From positions 1,798,001 to 1,862,000 of the forward strand of contig CP145410.1 of assembly GCA_036867785.1 (NCBI GenBank): a stretch of 64,000 nucleotides of DNA, read 5' to 3'. How positions within the stretch are numbered: the stretch's first letter is position 1; every line of letters begins with the position of its first letter. Of this stretch, positions 1 to 12,449 are shown in pieces. The position numbers and the translations under genes were made by a program. This DNA comes from Plasmodiophora brassicae. Its lineage: Eukaryota > Endomyxa: Phytomyxea > Phytomyxea > Plasmodiophorida. The notes under the pieces are model-generated. The model searched no databases and was not told the DNA's origin. It saw only the letters and a program-made list of their open reading frames with translations.

Positions 1-2814
1 CTCATCCAAGGCGTCACAATGTACGACAACGCTCAGCAGCGGCGAAGAAGAGGCATCGGAAAGAGTGGGTGTGGGCAGGAGCTCTGGTTTGCGTTGTTTC
101 GGGCAACTGTTCTGCCGTCGTTTAGCACGTTTAGACGTCAACGGAAGCGCAATAGCGCTAACGTGCAGGTCGACATCGTGCCTCATCGAGGAACCGCCTA
201 CCTCCGGTCGAGAAGACGACGTCGACGGTAACACCGAGGTGCACTGCGCCACGATCTTTGCTTCGATCCAACTGCTAAGGCCGGGTAGTCTTGGCATGCG
301 CTTATGCTGAAGCAGACGATGGAAGTCGTACAGAACACCGCACATCTCGGCATGAGGGAGCATCTCACGGCCCCACACGTTTGTGTCATTGCAAGCGATC
401 ACAAATAGTGTCGCGCTGACGTCGCTCATCAGTTCAGCAACGTTTCGCAGGTTTCCGTTCGAGTCGAGAACGAGGGCGACCCGGGCAGCCAGCAACGAGT
501 AAGCAGCTGGGCAGCGCGGTAAGCGCGTCACGGCCAGCAAGGCGTCATCAACGGACGTTGATAAGGTCGATGAGCTGCTGACCGCGTTCAGGAACGCGAT
601 TTGTCCGGCGAACATTGGGGCAAAGTCTCTGGCATCCAAACGCGTTACTTTGCCGACCTTATCAGAGCGGCGTAACGAGAGCTGCGCCACGAAGTTCATG
701 AGGCGACGCCAGATCTCAAATGCTGCAGGAATGCGTGCGATGGCATTGGAAATGGCCTTTTTCAGGTAGCGATCACGGCGAGCGAACAACAAAGCGATTA
801 ACCGAATGCACTCCAGACGAGCATCGTCATTCGTCCCCTTTTTCAGTTCCTCCAGGATACGGTCAACGCGAGCGCAGGAAACAGGTTCACTGATTTTGGT
901 TTGCAAGGCTGTCATCCACCAGTTGGGGCCCATTTGGGTAACCTCGACCAGGTCCAATAGCAGCAGAATGGCGCGTCGCAATGCGTCTGGGAAGGGCCGT
1001 TCAAAGAATCGGCCAAAATTCTGCAAGAGGCTCACGTGACAACCGGACAGGAGGATTGGCAGCACATCGTTGACCGAGTCAAATGGTGCCGTGAACAAAT
1101 TGGCCTCAACTGAGGTCCAGTTACGTGCCTCCCGGAAGTCAGCAGTTCCAAGAAATGCCAAGACCATGATCGGGTTGGACCATTTGATGTCTGGGTGAAT
1201 GACCACTTTGCTCAGGTGGCCCACGTCGAATGTCGTGGAATCATCAGGTTGGACCATCGTGCAGAACTTTCGCAAGATAACCACCCGATCATCGTCATGG
1301 TCGTCGTAATCGGCAGACAGCGCTCTCTGGCAGATGTAGCGTAACGACGAATTTGTCGACGGTCGGGAGAGCAAATCGTGTACACCATCATCAGTCTCTA
1401 AGTTCAGGCCAAGGTCCTGGAAGACCAGTTCAGGCATCATCTGGCGAATATCGAAAACATTCCGCCAGAGTGACCTTGTATCTTGAAGTGACCAGTTGGC
1501 AAATGAAACAGACCGGAATACTGATGCGGGTGATAGAGCCACCGCCTTCGCCATACCATGTACAATGTAATCATCACGGTCCGTGGACACCATTAGGACG
1601 CTCTCGTTCGCCGCCATGCAAGGGACAGCCTGCGCTGACAGTTTCTGCTGCTCTCGTGCATACGCATTGTCAACTGTCTGCGCAAGACGAGCAAATGCAG
1701 AAGGGTTCCCATACAGAAGCGATTGTGTGACGGCGTGTGCGAATTCAATATGGATCCGCATGGAGGATATCCCGGGCGTCCATATTGCGTGTGTCGCTTT
1801 GTCGAGGTGGATGATGGCATCAAGGTACTGCCTACGGGCGCTTGCAATGAACCACAGTGTCAGAGGGTGGCTTGGTCGACATTTTGCGGATTCAAACATG
1901 TCGACGATTGGCTGAAGTTCCCATCGCAAGTTCTCGAGCTGCGACAACGATGTGAGAAAGCTGCCTTCCAAAGCGGTACCACAGACCACGTTTCTCAATC
2001 GAGAAAATCCCGGCTTAGCAGCGATTTGACGAATAGATGGCAGCGCCCGTAGCGTGTGTTTGACAACGGAGTCATCCTCCATATCGTTGTCGACAGCAAA
2101 TTTCGTCACAGCAGCGGCAACGTGTGATCCAGGGTTGTCCGGGAACACGCTGGTCAGCTCGTCAGCAATACGACGGGCCTCGTCCAGCCAGGTCTGGCGG
2201 TAGTGTCTCTCGGGAGGAAAGGCGTAGGCAGCAACAATCCGGTGGATGGCTTCCAGATACAACCACGCGAATGTCGCCGGCCGACCGCACAGTTGCCAAG
2301 ACGCCGAGCAGAACGTCCGCTCTGTGAGAGTCAGCACCCTCTCGTCCAGCATGGCAGTGTAGAATTGCTGAATCGCCGGTAACACCACCGGACAGAACGT
2401 GCCTTCACGAACCGGATGATGATCCCCAATAACTCGATGAAGCGTCCTGTTGCATTCGCGAGCCTTTTCCACGTTCCAGGGGTCAACGTCATCAGGACCC
2501 AGCCTATAGCATATCTGGACAGCTAGAAGCAGCGGCCTGACGCGCTGTAGCCGCACATCGCCTCCCATCATGCCTTTCCGAACCAGACGATGCAGGTAGG
2601 CATCTCCGTTGCACGCGGCGACATGCAGCAGCGACGCGGCCGCGAGCAACACTATCGCCACCATGCTGTCGGCGCCTGACCGTCGAAGTTGCGTGCAGAC
2701 AATCTCCGCCGCTGAGCTGCAGGCCGCCAGCGGCGCAAGTCCGCCAGGCCACATCGGAAATCCGCGGCCCGTGTCCCAGTCCGTCACAAACGCACGTCTG
2801 TTCATCCCGATCAT
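1..2814 (-). CDS. Large unidentified protein, C-terminus beyond the window
   Basis: The reverse strand is open without a stop from an ATG at 2814 to base 1, giving 938 codons with the end outside the window. No intron is needed. The start follows an in-frame MIGMNRRAF. The sequence is a long run of amphipathic, leucine-rich helical segments with no signal peptide and only one weak hydrophobic stretch (residues about 45-60). This suggests an alpha-solenoid scaffold. A polar, basic, Ser/Thr-rich tail occupies the last 100 visible residues. I do not recognise the family. The reading frame itself is well supported by its length and by even amino-acid use; the function is unknown. It is the left-most of a run of minus-strand genes and is separated by 73 bases from the end of the RCC1 gene. 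Confidence 0.6.
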   Translation of the reverse strand, partial: MIGMNRRAFVTDWDTGRGFPMWPGGLAPLAACSSAAEIVCTQLRRSGADSMVAIVLLAAASLLHVAACNGDAYLHRLVRKGMMGGDVRLQRVRPLLLAVQICYRLGPDDVDPWNVEKARECNRTLHRVIGDHHPVREGTFCPVVLPAIQQFYTAMLDERVLTLTERTFCSASWQLCGRPATFAWLYLEAIHRIVAAYAFPPERHYRQTWLDEARRIADELTSVFPDNPGSHVAAAVTKFAVDNDMEDDSVVKHTLRALPSIRQIAAKPGFSRLRNVVCGTALEGSFLTSLSQLENLRWELQPIVDMFESAKCRPSHPLTLWFIASARRQYLDAIIHLDKATHAIWTPGISSMRIHIEFAHAVTQSLLYGNPSAFARLAQTVDNAYAREQQKLSAQAVPCMAANESVLMVSTDRDDYIVHGMAKAVALSPASVFRSVSFANWSLQDTRSLWRNVFDIRQMMPELVFQDLGLNLETDDGVHDLLSRPSTNSSLRYICQRALSADYDDHDDDRVVILRKFCTMVQPDDSTTFDVGHLSKVVIHPDIKWSNPIMVLAFLGTADFREARNWTSVEANLFTAPFDSVNDVLPILLSGCHVSLLQNFGRFFERPFPDALRRAILLLLDLVEVTQMGPNWWMTALQTKISEPVSCARVDRILEELKKGTNDDARLECIRLIALLFARRDRYLKKAISNAIARIPAAFEIWRRLMNFVAQLSLRRSDKVGKVTRLDARDFAPMFAGQIAFLNAVSSSSTLSTSVDDALLAVTRLPRCPAAYSLLAARVALVLDSNGNLRNVAELMSDVSATLFVIACNDTNVWGREMLPHAEMCGVLYDFHRLLQHKRMPRLPGLSSWIEAKIVAQCTSVLPSTSSSRPEVGGSSMRHDVDLHVSAIALPLTSKRAKRRQNSCPKQRKPELLPTPTLSDASSSPLLSVVVHCDALDE

Positions 2815-2887
2815 ATCATTCTAGTCCAACCTGCTGGAATGTACAGCTGATGTATATATGGTATGAAACTGTCCGTTGCAGATGAAT

Positions 2888-5800
2888 CTACAACGCGTTG
2901 GAGGTGTCGTCCGGATCGCCGGTTACGTCGAGGGCGTTGTCAGTGACGTCGACGGATTCGACTTTCATCCGCCGTCGGCTGACTGCCTTCTTTAGAGAGT
3001 GCGAAGGGTCTTGGTCCGCCCTTCTGGCTGGCTGCAACTGCGGAGGCAGCTGATCTTCTTCCGCTGCCGGATCAACAAACGTCGTGACTGTGATCCCAGA
3101 CGGACACTTGGTGATGTAGGACTCCAGCCTGGTGCTCCGCTCCGCTTTCAGTGCGATCGTCGTTCCGTTGCAGGTGAACCTCCACCCATCGTTCGGCATG
3201 CCCAGATCATTGATGATCTGCGCGCGGACATCGTCCAGTGTTGCCGACGGCCCGACAAGAACAGCACCCATCACTCGAGCCTGGTTGGTCTTCGTCACCA
3301 GCGACACCTTTACGATGACGTCGCTCGCGACAGTACTGCTCGTCGTCGTCGACTGCCCGACCGGTGCGACATCTCGAAGCACCGCTCGCTGGCCAATGGT
3401 ACCAAACACGCCAAACTTCCCTTCCTGCTTCTTGGCTATGGGCGCGTCCCCCGCCAGGAACAACCACTGGTCCGGAACCTTGCCACCCAGTGATTCGCTG
3501 ATGACGCTTCGCAGGTCCTCGAGCTTCAAAGTCTGCGTTCTAGGGAACAGAACGAACCCCACAGGGGTGTCGTACCCTTCCATAAACACATCGATCCGCT
3601 CCTGGGTGCTGACATGTCGCCTGGGCGATGCTTCAATAGCGTCAACGGCATGCGGAGGCATCGGCAACTGCTGCTGTTTGGCTGCAGCGAGTGTGGAAGA
3701 AGGGGCAGAAGGTGTAGCTGATGAGCTGGGAACCGCGGTTTGGGGCCTGGTCTCGACTGGCTTCGGTTGACTGAAAAGCAATAGGCTGGACTCCAGCGTG
3801 CCATCATCCGGCTCGTTGATGATACTGGCGCGTGACGCGATCCGTTTCGCTTCATCCTGCGCGGGGACGTTTCGTTCCGCCTTCCAGGCGCGGGATTTGT
3901 TGGGAATCGACGGCGACACCTTGCCTTTCTTAGCCTCCAGCAGCGTGATCGATGGCGGAGGCTCGTCGGGTGGCATGTTCAACTCCTCGACCAACTTTGC
4001 GACGTTGACACCGAGCGCCGAACGTCGGAACTCGGGCGTTGCCGTTTTCGATGCCTTACTGTTGACCTCGAGCGTTGGTGTGGACGACGTCACATCCGTT
4101 GTCCGGATCGTGATCAAGAACGCGTTCTCACCCACGGCGGTTCCGATCTCCCCGAGACGCATCGTGTTCTCCTGTCGGAACCCGACTGGGTTTGCCCCCG
4201 AGAGGAACACGAAATCCTGCAGGTCCGGCAACGCCTTCTGGATCATCTGCCTGACTGCGATCAATCGTTTCGGGCCAGCGTCCACCGCCACGGGGATCGA
4301 TGTCGCCTGCCTTCCTCCTTCCACGCGCACGTCGATGTAATTCGACTTGTCCTCCTTGCTGGTGTTGTACGCTGCCGGAGCGACACCGTCAGGTGCAATT
4401 TCGACGTTGGAAGTCTGCGCGGGAGACGCCTCATCAAGACTGGGCGGCGCAGCAGGCGCCGATTCGTTCTGTGCTGATTTGCCGTCAGTCTTGCTCTCGA
4501 GCGCGGTGCTGACTGTCGGGGATGGTGGTTCAGATTCAGGAGGGGGCATGCTCCAGGACAGCACGGAACCAGGGTATCCTGCGATGAGGCTGGGGCGGTG
4601 TTCATGTTTAGGAGTTGGCCTATTGGACGATGTTGCGTGCCGGGTGATGGTGCTAGGCCGAGGCGTACTGTTGACGACAGGCCGGATCAGGATGAAGAAG
4701 ACGTTGTCTGCTCCATTAACGGCGACAGCAACCTCCGACAGTCGAACAGTGTTTTCTTGGCGGAACCCAACGGTGACGTTGCTGACCTTCACGAGGAAAA
4801 CGAACTCAGGCAGATCCGACGACGCCTTCACCATTAGATCCCGAATCGAAATCAGTCGTTTCTTCAGCGAAGGTTTTGGAACCAACAAGGTCGACGCCGG
4901 TGGTCCGGATTGCCCTTCGGTGCGGATTTCCAGTCGAATCATCCCATCAGCGATCTCATTCGATGACGAATTTGTCGAAGTTGTCGTTGTCTCTTCGATA
5001 ACAGGGACCTTATCTTCGTCGGCGGGTATCGGATCGACAACCGGTGGTCCAGCGGGAATCGCTGAACCTTCCTGCGTCTGCAGCCGAATGCGTTCGGCCA
5101 GCAAGAGGACGAGTTCGTACCCGCAGGTGACGTCATGAACGCGCCAGCGGCCGAGGTCCACCGGGGTGGGCATAGGCACCATCCCCATTGTCGATCTACT
5201 GTCTCCCGTCGACACCCCGTCAAGATCGTGAGGAGTTCCCCAACGGAACAACGCCCCTGACGAGGTGACCGCCAGGGTCATCGACTTCCCACAAGCGACC
5301 GTGCTAATCGTGACGTTGTCGAACGCGGGAACCTTAACGGGAACAGTCGACTGTCGTTGAAAGGCAGGGTCGACAAGCCCAAGTTGACCGCCCGTGTTGC
5401 ATCCCCAGACGTAGAGCGCGCCGTCGCGATCCATCAACGCTGCGTGCCGTGACCCGGCACGAATCGAAACGGCTCGTCCTTGAACGGCCCTGTTCGTGAT
5501 ACGCGTCAGAGCTGGACGATCCAGGCAGTCGCCATGCCCCAAACGCCCATGGCGTCCACTGCCGCACGAATAGACAAGGCCTTGATCCGTTAGAACGTAC
5601 CTAAACATGTTTTCAGACCACCAATTTGCATTTAACGCGATGCTGTCTTACGTGCTTTCAGTGGCGCAAGCGATCTGGCTGACTTTAGCGGTCAAGGTGA
5701 TGTCAAGAGGGACAGGTTTGAAGTGGTGAACGGACTGATCGCGCCCGAGCCAGGGTCCCTGGCCGCCCCAGGTCCAGAGGCGGTTGTCCTCGGTGCAGAC

Positions 5801-7330
5801 GACGCTGTGCTTAGCGGCGGTGGCCAACGCTGTGACCGTCGTTGATTCGAAAGCAGTGATTCGTGTCGCTTGTGCAACGACCTTCACCTGTCCGCGCATG
5901 CCTAACAACGAGCACCGACCCCAGCCGTAGAGGTGTCCGGCCCCGTCTAACGCCAAATGGTGATCGCGACCGCACGAAACCGACTGGAACACAACAGGAC
6001 TTGGGTCTTCGGTGCTGATGCGCATGACTGGCGACATGGTGACGCCGTCGTCCTTAACAGACCAAGCCAGCAGGTGCCCGGAAGTGGTGACGGCGGCCGC
6101 CTCCGAACAGGACGCCGATATGTAGGCGAGGTTATCGGCGATGTTCACGAGAGACAGTGTCCCGTCTGCCTGCAGAGACAGGACGTGACGATCCGATGAC
6201 GACCAGGCTGATGATAACATGGGATCGTGCTCGATCGCCACGTCACTGGCAAGCTCTTTGTGGGCGCCGTCGGGCGTTGGCACATCCGCAATTTCGTCCG
6301 CGTCCTTCTTGATATGATCGCTGTCATCGGTTTTGACGAATACGTTATGGAAGGCGGTGCCTTTGTCCGACACGACGACATCGTCGGGCTTGATGCTCTT
6401 CCGCCCGGAGACCAGCTCGGATATCGTCATCCCGCGCATTGACCTGCCGACGACGGCCACAGGGGCTATCGACGACTGCGACGGCAGCGGCTCCTCCTCG
6501 ACTTCCTCGACTTCGTCATCGTCCGCCGCGGCTGCGGCAAATGATATCTTCCTCGGAGCGGCGACAGGCTCAAGTCTCGCAGTTGTCTGCACCACGGAGT
6601 GTTTCGCAGCTGCGCGTGCCGAGGAGGGCCTCTGCACCAGCGGGTGCGCCACTGGCGCAATGTTCTCCGTGGACTGCAGCGCGGCCGCACTGGAGATCTG
6701 CGAGTGCGGGGTCGGCGCAGGCGACTGCATCAGTGGCTGCGACGATTTCGCGCGCAGCGCCATGGCGCGATTGAACGCCACGATCCATTCCTGGCGGTCG
6801 CGTTCCGTGCCGACTTCGAGGTCGTGGTCGACGTCGTCGGCGCCGGTGAGCACGATGGACGCCTTGCCGACCAGGCGGATCTTGCTGGACGTCAGGTCGA
6901 CGACGGTCGTCGGCGTCGCGCTGACGGTGATGACGAGGCGCGCGTCGGCGGTTAAGACCAACGTGACGGTTGCAGATGCCATCTGGGCCGGTCCCGATCG
7001 CAGCGGGCGATCCGGCGCCTTCAACGACCGGTCGAGAAGCGACCGGAGCATGGCCTCCTGCTGACGGGCGTCGAACATTGTTTGCGATGCAATGTCGATG
7101 GGCAACGCGTCGGTGCGGTAGATGGTCAGCATAAGCGGGTCGCGAAGCTCGACCTGGACGCAGAGGATGCGCTGGACCGGGATCTCGATCGACAGCAACC
7201 CGTTGACGAACACCTCCACCGACTGCCGGAACGCGTTGACGCGCACGATCGACGGCGTTGCCGGCCGACCCGGCAGCCCGACATCGAACCGCGCCGGGAT
7301 GCAATGCTGGGCCTGGACCTGATCTGCCAT
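2888..7330 (-). CDS. PH-like / RCC1 beta-propeller protein with four ubiquitin-like repeats
   Basis: Two exons, 7330-5652 and 5600-2888, are joined across a 51-nt GT-AG intron and total 1464 codons (1463 aa). The join rebuilds a broken RCC1 repeat: ATEST + YVLTDQGLVYSCGSG. Residues 1-200 look like two PH-like folds, the second ending in a typical helix (RQEWIVAFNRAMALR). Residues 200-360 are acidic and Ser/Ala-rich. Residues about 370-750 form an RCC1 propeller (GHLYGWG, GRHGRLGHGD, GALYVWG). Four beta-grasp-like units of about 85 residues follow near 780, 980, 1228 and 1322. The first two share a VGFRQENT signature. RCC1 propellers bind chromatin or small GTPases or act as scaffolds, and PH folds bind lipids or proteins. 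The combination suggests a signalling or trafficking scaffold, but the function is inferred. The ATG at 7330 is chosen because upstream sequence in this frame is only the antisense of the next gene. Confidence 0.8.
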
Positions 7331-7497
7331 GCCGCCGCCACCGCCGCCGCCGTGGTCTTGTACACGCTCGACGATTACCCTACGAGTACGCTGCGGCGAT
7401 CTTGTCCAGATCGCACACGTTCCCGGACCAGTCGGTTGTGTATTGTTCAGGAGCCATTCTAGCGGGAAGGGCTGGCGTCCCCGGCGCCCGCGATGGT

Positions 7498-10400
7498 TCA
7501 CCGGTCCAGCTGACGACGAACATAGTCCTTCAGCGTGCTCATCTGGTTCATGACGTCGGGCGGGATCAGCATGAGAAGCGACCGCGTGCGCTTGATGTTG
7601 GCGTCGAGCTCGCCGATCAGCGGCTCGAAGACGAACACGTACGACAGGACGATGGCGACCATGACCAATGCGAACAATGTGATCTGCAGCGACTGCAGGC
7701 TGGTGACTTGGTCCTTGACAAGGGTTCTGACCAGCTCCGCCACGTTCGTCATCGCCTGCGATAGGAACTGGAAGACAGCGACCGTGCTTGTCGCGAACGA
7801 CGGCGTTTGGAACGTCGTGTTGATGGCGGTCGGCGTCATCAGCGAGTAGAACCCGAAAGGGAGCTGTGTTCGTGCGGCTTGCGCCTCGTACGTCTTCTGA
7901 ATAGCGTCGAACCGATGCGCGCTCTGCTGGATCAGCATCATGACCAGGCGCATGGCCGCCTGCAGGCCCGCCGTCATCATGCCGTGATTGAACGTCTGGC
8001 ACGCCGCGTAATCGACACCGTTCGTCGTCACCCACCCGTTGCAGGCGTCAAAGACCCAGACCGTCAGACGCGCGTCGGAGAAGTACTTCCGGTTCAGGAT
8101 GCCCGGCTCGGGGTACCCGGGGAACCCGAACATGAACAGGCGCTGGTGGTTGTCCAGGACGCTCAACTCGTTGACCACGTCCGCGTACTGGTACCCGAAC
8201 GCGTTGGCGGTCGGCCCACCGGTGCCGGCGCCGAGCGCGCGCACCGACGTCATCATCAGCATCGTCTGCACGATGCGCATGCCGACAAAGTTCAGGTCGT
8301 TGCACCCGGTGTCCAGCAGCTCGGTTGGCGCCGGCGCGTAGATGATCGCGCCGAGCACGGCGGCAATGTACGCGGCGACGACGATGACCAGGAAGTACAT
8401 CTTGACGAACATGGCCGCCTTGCGAACGTTAAACGTCTCGCCAGTCGACACCATGCGACGCTTGCTGGCATCTTCGGTCTTCTTCTTCATCTTCGGAACG
8501 CCGACCACCTGCCCAGCATCCTCCTTGTTGGCGGCACCGGCCGGGCCGGCGCTTGAATGATCAGACCGGGTGTCCGGTTCGCGTTGCGACCCGGCGCCGA
8601 CGCCCTGCTGTGCTAGGGCAGCATTGAAGTCGGCGGCGTCGTCAAGGTCGTCCCCATCAGCGGCATCGGAAGAACGTTGGTCCAGCCGGTCCTGGAACTT
8701 CTTCTCGAGCGCGGCGACCTTGTCGACCGAGATCTCCAGGAAGAACCCGATGATCTGGTCCTCGTCGCGCTCGATCGATTTAACAACTGAACAACATCAC
8801 CGGTCAGCGTCTTCGAGAGACGTGTCAGCGGGCATGATTACGTGGACGTAGCAACGTGAACAGGATGCCAATGATCAAGACGATCGAGACGACGGCCATG
8901 ATGATAAACTGTTCATTGGCCGACACCAGGGCCGCCTTGCCTTCTTCCGCGAGGCCGTTCGCCGTCGAGTTCAGCATGCCGAGCATCGACGAGTCCCCGC
9001 GATGGTTCATCATGAGGATGTAGAGCAACTCGGACCCGGGGCCGAGCTGGTCCAGCGGCGTCGTCGCCGCGATCTGCGCCTTGCCGGCAACGTACGAGCA
9101 GGCTTGATGCACCAGCTGCCGGACGATGACATTCGACGACCCGACCCGCGTGTTCAATTCCACAACCGCAGACGATTCCGCGTTAAGGACCGCCGACCCG
9201 AGGCTTGACGACGAATGCACAAAGTCGTCGTTCTGGATCAGGGCGACGGCGTTCGCCACCTGGATCAGCACACACACAGTCAGCCCCCTCGAACCGGAGC
9301 GTACGACCAGCACAGCGCACGAGGTTGGACCGGGCTATATCCTCCGACGCGAACGGCAACTGGATGCCCTGGCTCATGAACATCAACGACTGGGCGTTGT
9401 ACGCGATCTGCATGAGGTTGGTTCGCCGCTTGACAGCAGCGTTCAGCACGTCCAGGTACTGGTTGTCTGAGACGGACAACAGCCAATCAGGCCTCAGGGC
9501 AAGAGCGGTACGTGAACGCCCGTTTGAACGTACAGGTATCGAAGCTCATGAACTGGACGACGAAGACGGCGGTCATGATGCCCATGATGGCCAGGACCGC
9601 GACGCGGTACACGCGTCGGAATGAGAACAGCGTCCTGTCCAGGGACTTGCCCCGGCGGTTCAAATTGGTGAGGAGGACGCTGACGGACGACGACGCTGTT
9701 CCCGAGGAACCCGTCGCTCCGCTGACGACCGTTGACGCCTTCTTCTCCGGATCACCGGCCACAGCCTTCTGCACGCCGGAAGCAGCGGTGCCTGCTGTCC
9801 GCCCGCCCTCGACGGTGGCGGACCCGCTTCCAGGCGGCACGCTCCGGAACTCGGTCACGCCACCAGGCGATGTGACGGTCGTGCCACCGACGTCGGACGC
9901 CTTCTCATCGCTGGCGCTGTCGCTGGACGACGACCCGGCCGAAGCATCATCACCAATGCCCTGCTGGCCTTGGACACGAATACGAACAATGTCGACGACG
10001 TCGCCATTGCCGATCGGCATCGGATCGAAACGCATCTGCACATGCATGGCGACGTCGTTGACGACGATCTTCATGTCCATCCCGGCGGATTCGTCGTTCG
10101 CGAACGACTCGTCGGCCTCGAACGCGGCGCGTCTGTCGTCGTAATCTGGAATTAGGCTGCGAATAGCGATGTCTCGCGCGTCCACCCTGTCCTTCGTGAT
10201 GCCGAACAGCTCCAGGGCGGTCTGTGACACGGCCGTCACCAACCCATCCCTGCGGTCGACGACCATCTGCACGTCGTCGTGGTTCATCGCCGTGACGATG
10301 CCGAGGTACGACAACGCCATGCCGTTGTTCTCGACGAACGCCTTCAGGTAGATGGCCGCGTCCGCTATCAACCCGTTGCGCTTCAGGACGACGATCTTGC

Positions 10401-12449
10401 GCTTCCGGTCCAGCAGGCGCGACCGGGGCTCGCAGACGTTCCTGCGGACCATGGCCGTGTGCGCCCGGGAGATCGGCTCCGGGACTGCACGCGCACAGTC
10501 AGCGCCCGCGCGCCGCAACAAACGAAGGTTCGCCCCAGCGGCCACCTACTGATGATATCGAGCTGTTTGCCGACCAGGGCGGCCCGCGACAGACCGAACA
10601 GGGCCTCGGCGGCGTCGTTGACGTTCGTGATCTGGCAGAGCGTGCGCGGGTCACCGCTGATGACGACGATGGCGGACCGGTCGCTGAAAAGCGTGCTGCG
10701 GAACGACTGGTCGTGCGATCGCGCGTCTTCCGCCTTCTCCAGCGTCGACGCGCGTTCTTCCAGGGCCTGACCGCTGCCGGGGTCGTGCCCGAGGTCCGCC
10801 AGGAACTTTGCAAACTGACGCAACGATGATACCGATCGGCTGTGAATGCGGAACATGTCCTTGTAGGCGGCACGAGCGGCGTGCTCGTCCCTGGAGATGG
10901 CCTCGCCGAGCGTCCGAAGCAGGTCAGTGTCCGGGGTCGGCTGGCGAAGTTCGCCCCAGAACAGCGTCAGCGACTTGGTCAGCGACTCCTCGTAGCGTTC
11001 GCCGGACGCCAGGTGCGCCGTGTACCGGTTAAAGTCGACGACCTCCCGGTTGGCCTCCGACTCGAGGATTACGCGCTCGCTGTCCCGCTGCGTCCGATAG
11101 ACGAGGAAGTCGTAGTCGACGGCGGACTCGAGGGCGGCCGCCCGCCCCAGGTGGTCGTACCCGACGTACTTGATGTCCAGGAATCGGAAGTGCAGGACGG
11201 CGGCCCGGATCTGCAGGTAGACCGACGTCGGGAACTTGCTCAGGCCGGCCTCCATGATCGACTTGGCCTCAGCGTAGAACGGCGCGGTGGTGTCCTCCTC
11301 AACCGACCGGTCACTGGTCAGGTTGAAGATCTCCTCCTCGGTGGCGTCCTCGTTCAGCTTGGACAGCGTCCACTGCAGGTACGCCTCCCTGGCCGTCTTT
11401 TCAGCTTTCTGGAGCACGAGACGGCATTTGAGGTCAATCTCGTACGGGTCTTGGAGACTGTCCACTGGAACCGCCTCGATCTGACTGATGCGCATGGTGA
11501 TCAGGACGATGGCGCCGCCGATAACAATGAGGAGGCCGGCGAGCAGCATGTAGACCGGGCCGTTTGACGAAGGGTTATCGATGGCAACGGCGACGGCGTA
11601 CACGATGCCGATCCAGACCTGGGCCCAGAGCAGTGACCCGCGCAAGTACGTCAGCCGACGAGAATACTCGGGCAGGATCCACATGTAGACGTAGGCCATG
11701 GCGGCGGGACCGCCCAGACCGACCAGCAGCATGACGTAGTTGCTCGCCGCCGAAGAGACCGTGCCGCCGACTACGAACGATGTCTTCAGCATCAGGTACG
11801 CCAGCTCAACGCGTTGCGTTGGGCGGGACACGATCGAGGAGGCCTTCAGGTCCATCGGGGACAGAATGGCAACGGAGACAGCCGACGCGACAATGAGGAT
11901 CAACGAGGCCAACGTGCAAAGCCCGCCGCTGGCGGAGGACGACGACGACGACGACGCGTTGCTGTTGGCGCTGTTGATGAGGACACTCAGCAGTGGGATG
12001 TACAAGACGGTGCTGACGAGGACGAGGACAACGCGAAAGACCTTCTGGAATAGGGCTGATCCGGTCAGCTTGTCGCTGACGATGCCGAGTGCGCCAGCGA
12101 TGGCGATGGCGTAGACGATGAGGCTGACGAGGAGCGGCGCGCTGTTGGCAATGGCGCCGTCGAGGGGAACGCGACCTACGATGGCGCAGAGCTGGCGTAT
12201 CCAGAGCGTGTCGGCCGGGGCCCAGACCAGGTGGGTCGTGTCGATAGGGAACAGGAACTGGCACATCTGCAGGGCCTCCAGGACGTACGCGGCGATCCAA
12301 AGCACGTTCAGCGACGACTTGTTGGCGTGCAGCGTCAGCGCATACGACAGCGCGAACGCGTTCTTCCCGAAATGCTTCAGCGCGTCCAGGACGGCGCTCT
12401 CGTCGCCGAGCTTGGCCGTCTCCATCCTGTCGTCGCCCGCGTCCGCCAT
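7498..12449 (-). CDS. TmcB-like PAS multi-pass membrane protein, copy A
   Basis: Five exons: 12449-10550, 10484-9534, 9466-9321, 9259-8842 and 8786-7498. Introns are 65, 67, 61 and 55 nt. The total is 1568 codons (1567 aa). About ten membrane segments lie in residues 30-330. A TPR-like helical block follows (about 370-590), then a PAS-type domain (about 600-900) crossed by intron 1. Four more membrane segments sit near 930, 1120, 1260 and 1510 and flank two extracytoplasmic regions; the last of these has conserved CNDLNF and GFPGYPEPG motifs. This is the layout of the TmcB/TmcC-like proteins widespread in protists, whose role is mostly unknown and presumably sensory. The start MADAGDD matches the starts of copies B and C. 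Introns were placed by aligning all three copies. An internal Asn/Ser tract sits in the first membrane block. Confidence 0.85.

Noticed and set aside
5648-8035. A single 795-residue minus-strand frame taken as one protein
   Set aside because: Its first 235 residues are an out-of-frame shadow of TmcB-like copy A and of the spacer. Real coding starts at 7330 and splices onward at 5651.
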